A stretch of DNA of 64,000 nt, taken from the NCBI GenBank assembly GCA_947650285.1, contig CANTFL010001296.1, positions 478,548 through 542,547 on the forward strand. The letters run 5' to 3'. Shown in pieces: positions 1 through 12,257 of this stretch. A program made the position numbers and the translations under genes. Below the pieces are notes generated by a model. That model was given only the letters and a program-made list of their open reading frames with translations, had not been told where the DNA came from and ran no database searches. This DNA is from Hyaloperonospora brassicae (Eukaryota; Oomycota; Peronosporomycetes; Peronosporales; Peronosporaceae). Positions within the stretch are counted from its first letter, which is position 1. Each line of letters begins with the position of its first letter.

Positions 1-1326
1 AGCCCGTCTCGCCTGACGAAATGAGCTCATTCATCGGCGGCAAGTCGGTCGTAATGACCACAGCTCCAGCAGCACGTGCCTGGTTGATGTAATGGCCATA
101 GCCTTCGCTGATACTCGGACACATGTGAAACGCCGCCTCTGCAGTCAATTTGGCAAATGCAGAGCGCTCGACCATACCCACAGTGAGGTTGAGTGGACTA
201 CGACTGTGCTGCATCGATGCCTTCAAGTCCTTCTTGATCAACCGGTTGAATGGCCCCGAGTCAATGTACACGTCAAGGGGAGGCAGATCAGGCTCATGCA
301 CCCAACATTCCACCAATTCCCTCGTGCCTTTGGAAGCGCTCGTGCCCGCCGTGTGAACGAGCTTGATGGTGGCAAAGTCTTTGGGGACAATGGCGCTTTT
401 TCCCAAGCGTTTACGCGCAAAGGTGGCTGGATCCGACGACGTGTGCTTTGTGTAAAACACTCGTGCACCACGGGGGTTGCCCTCTTGCTCGTACCACTGC
501 GTCACTCTGTCGTAGCATACCCTTGTCTTACACAACACTGCGTCCACTTGCCAGTAATGCACTGCCGTTATCTCAAACATGTCAATGTTTGGCATCATGT
601 AGATCGGCTTGTCCTTGGGCCAGCGTGGCATCGAGGGCACTCCGTTCCAGTAGTGGTTGAAGAAAAGCATGGGCGTCTTGGGGCACAGGTCAAAGTAGTC
701 GACACCGCGTCCGAGATCGGGATCAAAGAGCTTGACTTGGAGCGCCCACTGCGGCAGCAGTCGAGACTGTAGATCTGAAGCAACAACAGCAAGTGAGACG
801 AGAGAGCGTTCGTACCAACGAACCACAGCTTCACGTAGAGACGCACACTTTACGTAGGCCACAGCGTCTTGGCAATAACCGTTTCCACGTAGCCCAAGTG
901 GGAGGAAAATGTCCACGTCAGGGCACTGTCGAAGCTTTGCCAGCAAGTTTTCGTCCTTGAGGTGCATGACAACCTCTGGATTACTTGCCGATGCGTTCGG
1001 AAGTTGGTTTCCAGGACTGCCAAACGTCCACGGGAGCGAGACACTGGCGTCCCGCACACAGTGTTCATGCAGCAGACTCAAGTGCAGCAGGTCGTCGTCC
1101 AGCACCTCTTTTTTTCCCGCACCAGCTGCCCCGTTCCCAAATAGTGGCGTCACGTGCGACGCGGTTGAAGCGACTGGATGTTGCCCTTTTGTCCGCGACA
1201 AACTCTGCAGGAACGGCGTCATCTGCAGCCATAGGGTGAAGACCCCCAGCACGAGAAGAGCTCCAAACACAGCGTGCAAACGGAAGCGCCGACCTGTTGG
1301 GACGTGTGGCCACCCGGGGCCTGTCA
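1..1326 (-). CDS. Glycosyltransferase (GT4-like), type II membrane protein, 3' end cut by window edge
   Basis: Reading the minus strand from the ATG at 1326 gives 442 open codons that leave the window without a stop, so the C-terminus is missing. Residues about 14-36 are a single hydrophobic anchor after a basic start, as in Golgi glycosyltransferases. The body has a motif MLFFNHYWNGVPS, a segment YMMPNIDMFEI, then VLCKT and a C-terminal SISEGYGHYINQARAAG followed by TTDLPPMNEL, which matches the nucleotide-sugar-binding end of GT4-like enzymes (the second acidic residue of the usual E-x7-E is Asn/Gln here). The acceptor is unknown. A stretch at 767-853 has GTAAAG and CTACAG borders, is 87 nt long and stays in frame, so it may be an intron or coding sequence. 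Fold and role follow from family resemblance; the anchor and frame are seen directly. Confidence 0.75.
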
Positions 1327-2400
1327 TGGTGATCGACGAGCGTGAGGAGAGAGGGAACGAAAGGTGGTACTTTGGGCGAGGAAGGGCGTGCGGTTGGGTC
1401 GTCTCGATCGATGGCTGCGGGGATCAACGGAGATGGTGACAGAGGTCGTGGTTATACGCGAGGAACGGTACTGATTGAGGAACGAGTGTGCCGTCCTAAT
1501 GGCCCATGGGCGCAGCTCAGTATTGCGTGTATTATCACGACCCGTTATGGTGCACGCCTTGGCAACTCATAGTCAAGACAACAAGCTGGTCGTACGGAGC
1601 GCAACGACATGCAGTCAATGGCTATGGTGATTGCTTGTAGCAGTGCCCCCGGACCCACGTTCGGTCGTCTAATCGACGTCTTGCCCCACCTCGTCGGTGC
1701 CCAGCACAGCCCCACCGTCAGTTCGTTCATGCTCGAGCATCGGTTGTTTTTGATTGAGAGGTCCCGACCGACAAGAGACCGGCACATGGTTCGATGAAGA
1801 AGGGTAAGCGTTCGTTGCCGTCTCCTCACACGGTGCATAGTACTTGTTGTAGCTCATTGATCCGGCGCGTCCATTTGTCCAGACTTTTGTCACATGAACG
1901 TCTGCCGCCCCCGCTTGTCCACGTTTCAGTCAAATACCGAGAAACTGCCTTCGATAAGGCACACAGCTGAGCCTTTCAGGAGTTTATCTTGACCATGTCC
2001 AGCGCGTGCCACCATGGAGGAATCGTACCGTTCGTTCCGTCGTCACTTCATACAATCGCCTCCTTGTCCCAAACGCACGAGGTGGTATTACAGGCATCGA
2101 CAAGCGCCTGTTTGTGCTGATACTGTCCTGTGTTTGTGGATCCATTTCCGTCATGGGTCTCGCAGCTGTAGCAGGAGGAATACAGTGGCTTCACGGTGAT
2201 AGAGTACCTTGCCGATGGTGATGGTTAGCACAATGCGTACTACAGCATTTGCTCGTGACGCCTGTCGGCCGTCGTAGTGATGCGTCTGCATTAGTGCAAT
2301 TAAGTGAGCAGGTTGCTCGACATCGGCATCAGCAAATGTCAATGGGGGTATCATCTTAGCGGATACTGCTCATCAATATCACGTAAGGACGTAAGAATCG
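1327..2400. other. Intergenic, no gene supported
   Basis: Moderately GC-rich sequence upstream of the glycosyltransferase. Open frames here are short, lack shared codon character with the neighbouring genes and resemble no family known to me. I see no repeat array or RNA gene. Confidence 0.5.
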
Positions 2401-5400
2401 GCAACGTCTGCGCATTGATTGACACGAATCATCCTATCAACCAACAAGCAGTCAATGAATGATAGACGAGTGCAATGGCAGTGAACTGATAGTTACAGTC
2501 CATGTTGTAGCTCGATTTAGTCCATGTAGGTAGAATAGCTTACACTGAGGTGTTTATGTAAAGAAGTCGCAATCCAGAAGTTTGCTGACTAGATGCTTCT
2601 ACTGCGCATAGACTCGTAAACTTACGGAGGAGGTACTCCAATATGTGTTTGTCAAAAACTTGTGCTACCCATGTGAACTTGTTCTTTGGGTTGGCAGGCA
2701 AGCTCTCCGAAATGACCTGGACAGAGGTCGATCTCGTTTGAAGTTAGGTATCAATGATTTGTCATCGCTGTACGGGAATCTTCGTATCTCCAACTAGATG
2801 TGCATCAATCTCAAGCCAAGATCACCATTCGGTCCCGATCTATGGTTGACCATCTGTCTTGCAGCTACCTTTTCATATCGTAGATGCTTGATCCCGTTTG
2901 GTCTACCTTCTTACCACTTGAACAGACTTGTACTTGCTAGACCGGCGATAGCCAGATCGGTCCGTCGATCTCGGTCGTCCAGTCCAATGCGTAGCTTGTT
3001 GCGTCCAGTCGCAGTTGCCAAGTCTTGGGTGTCCATACCTCACCCTGTGTCAAACAATCCGAGTATATAATTGATGTGAGGCGCGGTCGAGGCTCTTGAT
3101 CGCCGACATAAACGACACTACGCGAAAAGAAGTCTGTGACGCGTTTAGCCAAAATCTACAACTTTGTATCAGCCTACATATGTATAGCGGACCTATCACA
3201 AAACCTATGTTTTCTGCAGAATATTCTTCGAGTCAATAATAACATCTGCAAAATCGCATATCAAAAACAAGTCTCAAAACTTCGTGGCCAGTGTCCGAAA
3301 TGGCCTCCACATTGTATAGATGTCCGATGAAATGATTATTGTATACATAAAAACTACACGGCTGAACCTCTGAGGATTCAATCATAGTTTGTTGCCTTTC
3401 AAGATTTCATGACAACTGTCCGATGTAAATCCGAAACATGTAAGTGTCTACCATTATAAACCCACGATTTATCCCCTATATGACCAATACAGACATCGTA
3501 AACAACAAATGATAGATAGCTGTATTGCGTACGTGTTATAGCCCCGGATCTGCGTCCCTTAGATCCATTGAATTACCCGTATAATCCGTATCGCGGTCTA
3601 GACTCAACTTATATACAGTGAGATCGTGACACACATCTTTTTTGAAAACTTGCTTATTGCGTGGAACGGTGCGTAGCTATAAAGCCACTTATATTCTCGT
3701 GTCGCAAGCATATCATCATGCTCGACACCTACCATGGTTGTCGTCGGTTTACGCTCCAATTTTCGTGGAGACTTTGCCGCAGTTCCGTGTCGAATACACT
3801 TTCACTTATCATATATCGACGCGAATTAACCCAGTAGGAATTTTAGACAAATGTCGTCGGGTGGAGCAAAGATCAGCTGATAAAAGACACATAAGGCCTT
3901 ATCTTCGCGGCAGTAATGAAGCTGAGCACTGAAAAGTATACATAAGCTCTTGATATGTGGGAAATAGTACCTTCTAAGCATAGCGATGTACAACGCGTTC
4001 GTTAGAGGTGGACTAGAGTAGCACTTGGTAATTTCTGGCGATGACACATAACTTACGTATTCTCTATAAAATGTAAGCCAAACTAGTGGAAGCAAGATGA
4101 CTCATGTGACACTCAAGGCTCAACAATATTGTGTACGAGCTTCAACAGGATCATCGCTCGCGGAGTGAGGTTAAACACAGCATGTCGGAATTTGCCATTT
4201 TTTGCGCAATGTGACACACATGGGTCTGCATAATAGTATGACAACATGAAATAAACTATCGTGAACGTCTACGTAAAATAGTGCTAGTTACAGCGACCAA
4301 CTCCGCCCTTGTGCAAGATATATAGTGCAATCTGATGCTTGTGTCGATCATGAATTTGTCATTTCAGCAAATTTTGGTATTTATGTGAACAAGGTGCATG
4401 TGATGGCCCAGCACGATGCAGTGTAAGACAAGCTGCTCCATTATGGACTCACCGAGGCAAACTAAGTTCGTGTAACGGAGGCAACGAGATCTTTGATGCA
4501 GGAAAGCCCCATTTTTGGACCACCGACACTTTTCAATAGCAAGAACGAATCTCTTATTCGATAATTGTCGTTGAGTTTCGGAACTTGTAATCGTTTACTC
4601 GCCGTAAGAGGTCTAGCTTATGCTTGGCAATACATAAATCAACATACAGGGCTCAAAACTTCACCATTACCATGCTGATGCAACAAACCATTTGTGCTTG
4701 GTACCTGATGAGTACACGTTACGATTCTAAATCAACAGAGAGATCTAGGTGATTTCACGTGTCGTATCGTCGCTAGGTTTCATGTATCCAAATTCTATAA
4801 TGATATAAGCATATCCGCTTCTTCAGCAAGGGATTTAATCACGCTCACTGGAGCTGTAGATTTATGTACATGTAAGAAAAGGGTGCGATCTTTGTTGTCC
4901 ACTCTAATGACCAATTTTACGTCGGCAACATTCGTGGGGTGCAAGCTGCTTGGTCTGTATAAGTTGCTACAAGAGCTCAATATATCCATAGTGATGCCTA
5001 CGCGCATACACGCGAATAAGTAGACTGCAATTAAACAGGCAGAGGCGGAACACATCATATATACTGCGAATCTCGTCAAATTGGTTAACTTTATATGGTA
5101 GGGCTGCATGGAAGAGACTTGTGGACCCTTTTACGTGGGCATACGCACGAGGAAAATGTAGAAGGCACGATCATTCTATCTGACCTTTTTATCATGAAAA
5201 TGATGAAGATAATGTATCGTAAGAAAAGAATACAGTCGTTAAATGCGGTGGAGTGGGAATCACAAAACTACTGATGCGATCCGATTCTCCACTGGTCTTA
5301 GACGACCAACTGTCGGAGAGGATTACATCGTTACTATGTGCGATGCCTTCCTCACACTGCGTGCCCGTCAGCAGGGCGGGTCGCACTCTTCTTCGATGGA

Positions 5401-8400
5401 CTTGATGGTGTTGGAAATTGGTTGTGTTAGAAATTACTGTCGATCGGGTGAGACAATCTCATCCGAAAGCGTGTACCAACAAGGGACCTTTACGAGTTGA
5501 CCTTATCTTCCATAAGATCGTCTTGTATAAAGTTGATACTCGATCTGCTTGTTTCCTGGTCACTTTATTCATATCGAGATCCTATATCTGAATTAGTACG
5601 ATTCCTGCGTTCGGTAGCAGTTACATTTTGTCGTTGTAGCCCTTGCCTTCCAGGTCAAACAATCCAGGAGTAATCTTTGTTTGTGCAACTACTATTTTAT
5701 GACGCCAAGTTACTGCATAATCGTATCAATAATAGAACGACGCGTATGCACTCTAGGGTCGATTGAACTTTGACTGATGTTTTCCGACCAAATGCAATTA
5801 CGACAATGCCTATGCGTATCTCGTGATCAGATATTAGCCTTGTATCACCCATAAACTAAGATTACACACTCAAACCATGTAGTCTCCAATCGACACATGT
5901 CCAGGTGGGATGCCAATTGTAAGTGGCAATCGCAGTCGCGATCAAAGTGTATGGCTCCTAATTGTGTGCTAGACGTCTATAACGTAGTGTACATCGTTCC
6001 GTGATCCACATAAATGTCACGCGACTTCGAATCGGTAGATCTCCTAGGCTGATCGCGCGATCGGCCACACGTCAACTTAACGCATCTTTTTGTCCCCAGC
6101 ACTTCTGCCATATTCGAGATCTCTGCAGCTGATCCGTGTCACATGGTGCTTACATACTCTCAATATCTACAACCCGTGTTCGCATAAGTCCCGTCCTTGG
6201 TGATCTCGATACGTAGCATCTTCCACGATCACGCCCAGTCGATCGCAAAGTACGGGGTAAATTTCTGGTCTTCTGTCTACACCTCAATACTGTCTCAACT
6301 CGTTTCTCTTCGGATCGTCATACCCATTTACTTTTCTCAAATTCCAATCACGACCGCAAACTTCGTCTCCTTCCGCTTCCGTCAACCATAGTCCTTTAGG
6401 ACTTTACTGGGACACAAGATCTACGCAATTTGCCATCACACGCAGATGACAAAGTCGCTTACCTCTACTGTGTCGCAAATGATAGAGCATCGTTATGTAT
6501 ACAAGGCATGTTTGACGATTCATTGTCTTTGACACCTAACGAATTATCAAGTCAGTGTCTCTCTACTCGCTTGTCGGCAGACGCTTCTACTACATTTTGT
6601 CCTTCATCAAGACCAGCCAGTGTCAAGCCGCTTAGCTATCCTTCTCCTCAACAACTTTTAGAGGCAACGAATTGCTGCGTGATACGACAACCCCAGCCAC
6701 ACTATGATTAGAGCACCTTGCAACGCACTACAATATATTGCCCCCAAATTACCAATCTAATCATCCGGATACGGAAAAATATACCGATAACTCAATTTAT
6801 TTCTCTGGACTGGATTACTTGTATGCAGGGCGAGATTCAGATCTCACGTTTCGATCATTTCGATCGAAGTTCGCAAAGAGATGACTGCTGTGCCATGTAT
6901 TGATATCAAACAAGATAAATGCCTGGCAGTAAGTATTCTACGGGCCGGGTACTGCTGTAGGCCCTGATTTGAGATTGAGTTCATGTAAGAATGATGAGTA
7001 CACGATCAGCAACATCATCACTCGTGCTGTAGGGTCGTGAGACCGGAATGCAAGTTCGATGTCACATTGTTGGCCGGCGAACGCTCGTGACATTCATTGA
7101 CATGAGACGGCATATTGATGATCAGTAGAAGACGCGCTGCATTTGGCAAGGATAGAGAAACCTGAGCTCCTTGTGAACGGAGTAACATAGTCATTATCTG
7201 AAGAAGTCGACGTCCCCCTAACATATGGTCCCCTTCTTCCATCTATCAGAATTGTTTGCTAGCTTACGTTATTCCCACACTGATGATGTAGATCAGCCGA
7301 GATTTCTTACATGATCATCTAGTCAAGTGTGTTTAGTATGTCAAGAAGATGCACGACCATTGTTAAACCGGGCCATGCATCTATATTTCCCGTGTCAACG
7401 TTTGTCTCTTTGTGGGATACAGACCATTTTCTAATAAGCGTGACCTATCTTGGTTATTGCAGCGTACGCCAAGCGTAGTCATCATATGCTCATCAATGCG
7501 ATGCAGCAAGATATTCAATGCCGTCCCGATCAATGGCTTTTGCATCTTCTGCACAATCAGGAATAACTTGTTTTGCTCACAAGCTCGTACCGATAGATGC
7601 TATGATGCATACTTACTTTCGTTGTGTAGACTACACTCATCCAGCAGCCGCGCGTGGTGTCACTGATCGTCCTTGTATCCTATTGTACTCCATGCTCCTG
7701 GAGCTTAACCCACCAGATCGATCACGCTTTGCTACCATTCTCACTCCTCTTGCCGGCCTCGTCATACTCTTTGTGTGTCATGCGCTGCTTCCGCGATTCG
7801 ATTGCTGACAAAACATGTATCCGAGCTGTCACCTTAGCTTCATCTTAGTATGTCGCAACTTTTGTACATAGTCGTCAAGACGAAGTTGTTGAAGCAAAAG
7901 CATACACTGCAAACACATTTAGTGCTGCTGCATCAAACATATCATAGTGCGTTCTTATTTACGGGGTCTGAGCTGCACTTAAAACCGCGAAAATGAGCAA
8001 CACAAGATGACGATATTTAGGTCCGTCAGAATACTAAGCTATAAAAATGCAATGAGAGGTTTGATAATTAAACAAGGCACCACATAAATAATACAAAATC
8101 GCGATCAATAAAAGCGCTATAAAGGCCATTCTGAGACGCATCCGTTCGATTGTGAAGAGATGGGAGTACTATGAAAGCCATTCTGAGACGATTTCGCTGC
8201 ATTGTAACAGACGGAAGTACTGTAACAGCCATGCGAAGAAGTATTTACTCGTTAGTCATCCGATCAAAGTGCTTTACGAGTAATTCGGAGAAGTATTCGT
8301 TCCATAATGTCGTCTCCCTGCGCTCGAATTGGAACGAAACGACTTCCTCTTGTCATTACCCTCTCAGCGCTTCTTTGCTACGGGTCTGAGCTCTAGGATC

Positions 8401-8483
8401 TCGTAGTGGTCCAGCCGAACAACTTCGGAGGTAGCTGCGAGTAGATGGAGCAAGTGTGGTGCGCCGTGATTGATTGCAATGCA
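2401..8483. other. AT-rich gene desert
   Basis: About 6 kb with frequent stops in all frames and only scattered open frames below 100 codons, several of which start at TTG or GTG. Base composition is clearly lower in GC than the genes on either side. No transposase, polymerase or terminal repeats were recognised, so if this is decayed mobile DNA it is beyond recognition by eye. One local tandem repeat is listed separately. Confidence 0.6.
8121..8250. repeat. Imperfect tandem repeat, period about 51-52 bp, 2.5 copies
   Basis: The motif GCCATTCTGAGACG followed by a T/G-rich stretch and GGAAGTACT or GGGAGTACT occurs twice, 52 bp apart, and a third partial copy (ACAGCCATGCGAAGAAGTA) follows after about 51 bp. 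It lies just downstream of the DDI1 gene and has no coding content. Confidence 0.6.
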
Positions 8484-10600
8484 CTAGCCTTGCATGCTCT
8501 CGAACAACAACCCGGCAGCCATTTCGACGTTGCCATTGCAAGTCTGCAAAGCTTGACGTGCCTTAGTAGAACAGAGTCAATACACGTCGCAGATGTCAGC
8601 AAGAAGCGGAAATAATACATGCACGCACAAAAGTATCATGCACAGACAAAGAGCTCTGAACTAAACCGTACCTGCTGCATCGGAAAGCCCAATGCCACCA
8701 GCTGATCGACTTTCGCTTGGTCGTTTTGATCGCCAGTCGACGGTTTTGGGGAAGCAGCAGCTTGCGCAGAAGTTGGGGCAGCGCTTGGAGTAGAAGGCGG
8801 GATCGAGATACTGCCAGCGGCCGCGGGAGGTTGCGTGAAATCGGCTCGGTTTTGCGACGACGGGATTTCCTGCAACAAGTGTACCGACCGATAGTGTGAA
8901 CAGGTTGCGTCCAGTAGCCGTGATACGAAAGAAGTGGACGCGACGTACATGTTCGGGCAAAAACGGAACTTCGTGGAAGCGGTCGCTTTCGTGGAGACGT
9001 AGAACGTTCTTGCCAAGATCAATGCAACACTAGAGTAAGAGAGCACAACAATAGACACGGATGAGACAGCTGTTGGCTAGAAGGTATCGACAGTTATGCA
9101 AGAATGCAATAGCAAACCTGATGCCGCTTGAGCATGTCAAGTCCAAACAGAAAATCGACGCCCTGTTGATCCAGGATCGTGAAGCTGCAGTTGTAAAACT
9201 CGCCGCCAATGTTGAGTGCGGCCATGTGGACTCTGCCAATGATTGTAGCCGTGCCGACACCAACAGCCTGCATCAACAAAGAAGCTGCCGTTGAGTCTGC
9301 GCAGGCATTCATTTTCCTTTTCTGCACGAAAGAATGAATGGTATTCCTTGTACCTGGCCAGCAAAACGTCTGTCGACAAGACGCATGATGCCGCACCGCT
9401 CAGCGCAACTCTAGACAAAACAGCCGTTCCATATCGCGTCACGTTGTTTCATCGTCATAGACATTGCAGTCGGACGTACCGACGACATGATAGTCGACTG
9501 TGCTCCAGAATCGACAAACGCCTTCACTTGCGTCCCGTTCACTGTGCACGGTATGTACAGCATGGTGACACGCGCAAATGCTTCGGGCATCTCCTCGATA
9601 GCGATCTCCATGTTCTTCTGGACATTCGACAACCGAATACGCTCGGCAATTTTCGCTTGTGCATTGGCGTCCAGCGGGTTGAGATCCAAAGCTTCGATCT
9701 CTTGTTGTTCCTCAAACGTTCGTGATGCAGCTGCCATGTGCATTTGCATCAACGCCATGCGTACTGTCTACACAAACACGGTCGTCAAGTGCAGTTGCAC
9801 TCCAATACTCGTGTTGTCCGAAGTCCACGTACCGACACGCTCTTGGTCTGAAGTGCTGTCGCGAGCTTAGGGTCAGTGTGCTGCAACTATAGCAACGAAA
9901 AATACACCACAATGATCAGGCTGTGCACGACATCCACAGCCCAGCAAAACACCCACTCTTTCCATCGCACCTCGATCAAAAGCTGCGGGTTTTTGTCCAT
10001 GATGTCAAGCAGAACTTCCGGCGAAGCGTTTCTCTGATCGACCGTACACAATGAGCCATCTTGACTCCATCTTTACACCGCACGAAAGAGAGAGTGCATA
10101 CCGTACCGGAATCTCGTGCATCTTCATGCCCGGACGAGCTGTGGCGCTCGCTGCGATAGCAGGAGCAGGTACAGTGGAGGGAGCGGCCGTGATCACCAGC
10201 AGGTCGTCATGTTTCACTCCCGCCTGCTCAAACTATTGCAAGCAGACGAACAAAAGCGTACCACAAAAAGTAAGTGATTCTCCTGCAGACACTTTGTCGT
10301 GTACCTCTTCTCTACCGTTTGCTCGCCACGTAAGACGTGGCCATTCAGCAGCAGCACTTGACTGGCTGCAGGGATCTGAAACTGCGTGTGCAGAGGCGTT
10401 CGATACGCAGACGTACGTGTTAGTACACGGAAGAAGTCGAGAGCGCGTGAGCTGGTGACTCACTCGAGGGACACAAAGACAAAGAGACGCGAGCGCACCT
10501 GATGCTGAAGCTGTGTGGCCACCGAGTTGAGCAACTGCGTGGCCTCGACGCGGACCTGAGCGACTCGGTCGCCATCTACGGACGTCACGGTCACCTGCAT
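8484..10600 (-). CDS. DDI1: DDI1-type ubiquitin shuttle / retropepsin, 11 exons
   Basis: DDI1 proteins bind ubiquitinated clients, take them to the proteasome and can cleave them. Exons read on the minus strand: 10600-10499, 10375-10316, 10232-10107, 10033-9971, 9886-9833, 9767-9480, 9410-9354, 9267-9118, 9029-8949, 8869-8672, 8561-8484. Every splice has GT-AG borders and all ten introns fall between codons (phase 0); the joined frame has 418 codons before TAG. Residues 1 to about 75 form a ubiquitin-like domain. The aspartic protease domain has the active site VDSGAQ (Asp about 221), then [12 protein letters not shown], and [12 protein letters not shown], a typical DDI1 signature. An Ala/Pro/Ser-rich linker leads to a C-terminal UBA domain ([13 protein letters not shown] to the end). 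Length fits the family. Introns are 65-123 nt. The gene is divergent from the PH-like gene. Confidence 0.93.
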
Positions 10601-10803
10601 GTACTGCGTTTTGGTTTGTCAAGATCTGTGTCTGACCAAATGGAACTCACACTGCTCTGTTGAAACAATGATGAAAAAAAACGTATGCAATTCAGAGACG
10701 GTATGCAGCTTTTAGAAGTTGACAGCAGGTTCCGCATGCTCAGTAGGTAAAAACAAAAGAAACAAAAAAATCAAAAACCAGCAATCATGCTCACGTCTAA
10801 ATA

Positions 10804-10858
10804 GTAGTAGTAGTAGCAGAGTAGTAGTAGTAGTAGTAGTAGAGTAGTAGTAGTAGTG
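10804..10858. repeat. AGT trinucleotide microsatellite
   Basis: About 17 AGT units interrupted by CAG and AG steps, upstream of DDI1. Confidence 0.9.
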
Positions 10859-11077
10859 ACCGTCGCGCAAGTACTACTTTCTGTCGTCGCACCTTTGCTT
10901 CGAGTGTGTCCATGTCAACGACACACGCCGTCGCGCAGTGGTATCTCTAGTGACAACGCAGTGCGTTTACTGCCGGCACTCGTTCTTTTTTCCGCTCGCC
11001 ACTTCGATTCGGATGTCGACCAGTGGGACACCCAATGGCCACCAGCGAATCGCACCTGAGCAGGTCCTCGACGCCTC

Positions 11078-11078
<1 letters not shown>

Positions 11079-11140
<62 letters not shown>

Positions 11141-11141
11141 G
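11079..11141. repeat. CTGT tetranucleotide microsatellite
   Basis: An uninterrupted run of about 15 CTGT units. It keeps all frames open and creates artefact frames (poly Thr-Asp-Arg-Gln on one strand, Ser-Val-Cys-Leu on the other). Confidence 0.95.
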
Positions 11142-11340
11142 CACGTGTACGTGTACGTGTGCAGACGTGTGCAGACGTGTGAGATGATCCACTTACGACA
11201 GCGCCGCTGCTCACCTGCCCATCCAGTGCTCGTCCAGCAGTAACGTGGTGTCGGACAGTCAGTCACTCAGTCACTCACTCACTTAGTGCATTGCACGTCA
11301 CTTCTCGACTCGAGAGACCGATTCGACTGCGTTGTCCCAT

Positions 11341-12076
11341 ATGGAGACACCCGCGACGACGCTCCGGTGGACGACACTCGAGACGTCAATGCAGCTGCAG
11401 TCGGGTCACTTGTTCTGGTACAGCACACGCACACACACACACACTGCGCGTTTGCTCGTTCCAAAGCGCTATTGCTGACGTTCCTCTCTCCTCTCTCTCT
11501 CTCTGCTGTTCCTTGTGGTGCTGTTGCACTGCTGTGTGTAGGCTCCACGTGACGCTCCGGATCGTGCTCAAGCGCGAGCTCGTCGACTGCGCCCCCAGTC
11601 GAGAAGTGCCCGTGCTGTCCATCCACCGGTCCCGACCCTTTCGTCGCGACTTGGAGATCGAACTGAGCGCACGCGGCCGTCAGTTTCCCGTCGAGATGCT
11701 GCCCGTGTCGGCCCACGACGTGCGGCGCCGGCGCTTCGGCCTCGTGTACGGCCCCCGACGCAAACGCCTTCGCCTCTGTGCACCGACTGTGGCCACGTAC
11801 GACCGCTGGGAGCCGCTGCTGGCGCTCGCGGTGGCCAATGCAGCGACCGAACGCCCAACGTGTCGTTTGAAATGGCTGTCGCCGGCCACGTCGCGCAGCG
11901 GCTTCTCGGCGCGCGAAGCGAGCAGCGCGTTCTCGGACGAGTTTGGCTTTAGTGACAACGACAACGCCGCCGACGGGGACGAGGGCAGCGACTGGCGATG
12001 CCACTGGCTGCGGGAGACACAGCGGACGCCAAGTACCAGCAGCAGCAGCAGCAGCAGTAGCGTTGTCGACTCGTGA
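11341..12076 (+). CDS. Small PH-like domain protein, two exons
   Basis: Exon 1 is 11341-11417 and exon 2 is 11542-12076; the intron has a GTACAG donor and GTGTAG acceptor and contains CA and CT repeats. The joined frame encodes 203 residues from an ATG. The middle (roughly residues 20-125) alternates beta-like segments such as HVTLRIVLKRELVDCAP and RRRFGLVYGPRRKRLRLC, ending in YDRWEPLLALAVANA, an amphipathic helix like that closing a PH domain. That suggests lipid or protein binding at membranes, by fold resemblance only. The C-terminus is acidic and ends with a Ser run from an AGC repeat followed by VVDS. An overlapping 287-codon frame on the other strand is a codon-bias shadow. Confidence 0.6.
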
Positions 12077-12171
12077 ACACCGTCGGCCAGAGCGACGCCA
12101 CAAAGGGCCGGACGGCATAGCGAAACCAAGTGACTCGAGCACTCGGAGCTGATCTGACGGGATCTCTCTGA

Positions 12172-12179
12172 CTCACTCT
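12172..12179 (+). promoter_or_regulatory. Initiator-like motif of the CorA-type gene
   Basis: CTCACTCT matches the oomycete initiator consensus and lies about 80 bp before the ATG at 12258. The assignment rests on motif and spacing only. Confidence 0.4.
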
Positions 12180-12257
12180 CGTGTCAACCGTCGCAGCTTA
12201 GGAAGCCACGAACGTCTTTGAAGAGGCAGAAGGAGCTTCGTGGATCATTGTGGACGG

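Larger units (their letters stand above)
10601..11340. promoter_or_regulatory. Shared divergent intergenic region of DDI1 and the PH-like gene
   Basis: A 740-bp gap separates the two divergent start codons, so it should hold both promoters. It contains an AGT microsatellite and a CTGT microsatellite, listed separately. Close to the plus-strand start lies a TCACTCACTCACTTAG stretch (about 11271-11286) that fits the oomycete initiator consensus (TCAYTYY). Open frames across the CTGT run are repeat artefacts. Confidence 0.5.

Noticed and set aside
92..772. 226-codon plus frame at the left edge
   Set aside because: Opposite the glycosyltransferase; the minus strand has the recognisable motifs and an ATG with a membrane anchor.
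10915..11266. Frames with Thr-Asp-Arg-Gln or Ser-Val-Cys-Leu repeats
   Set aside because: Produced by the CTGT microsatellite, which has no stops in any frame.
11279..12142. 287-codon minus frame opposite the PH-like gene
   Set aside because: Runs through the intron and microsatellite of the plus-strand gene and has low-complexity composition; the spliced plus-strand reading gives a more protein-like sequence.
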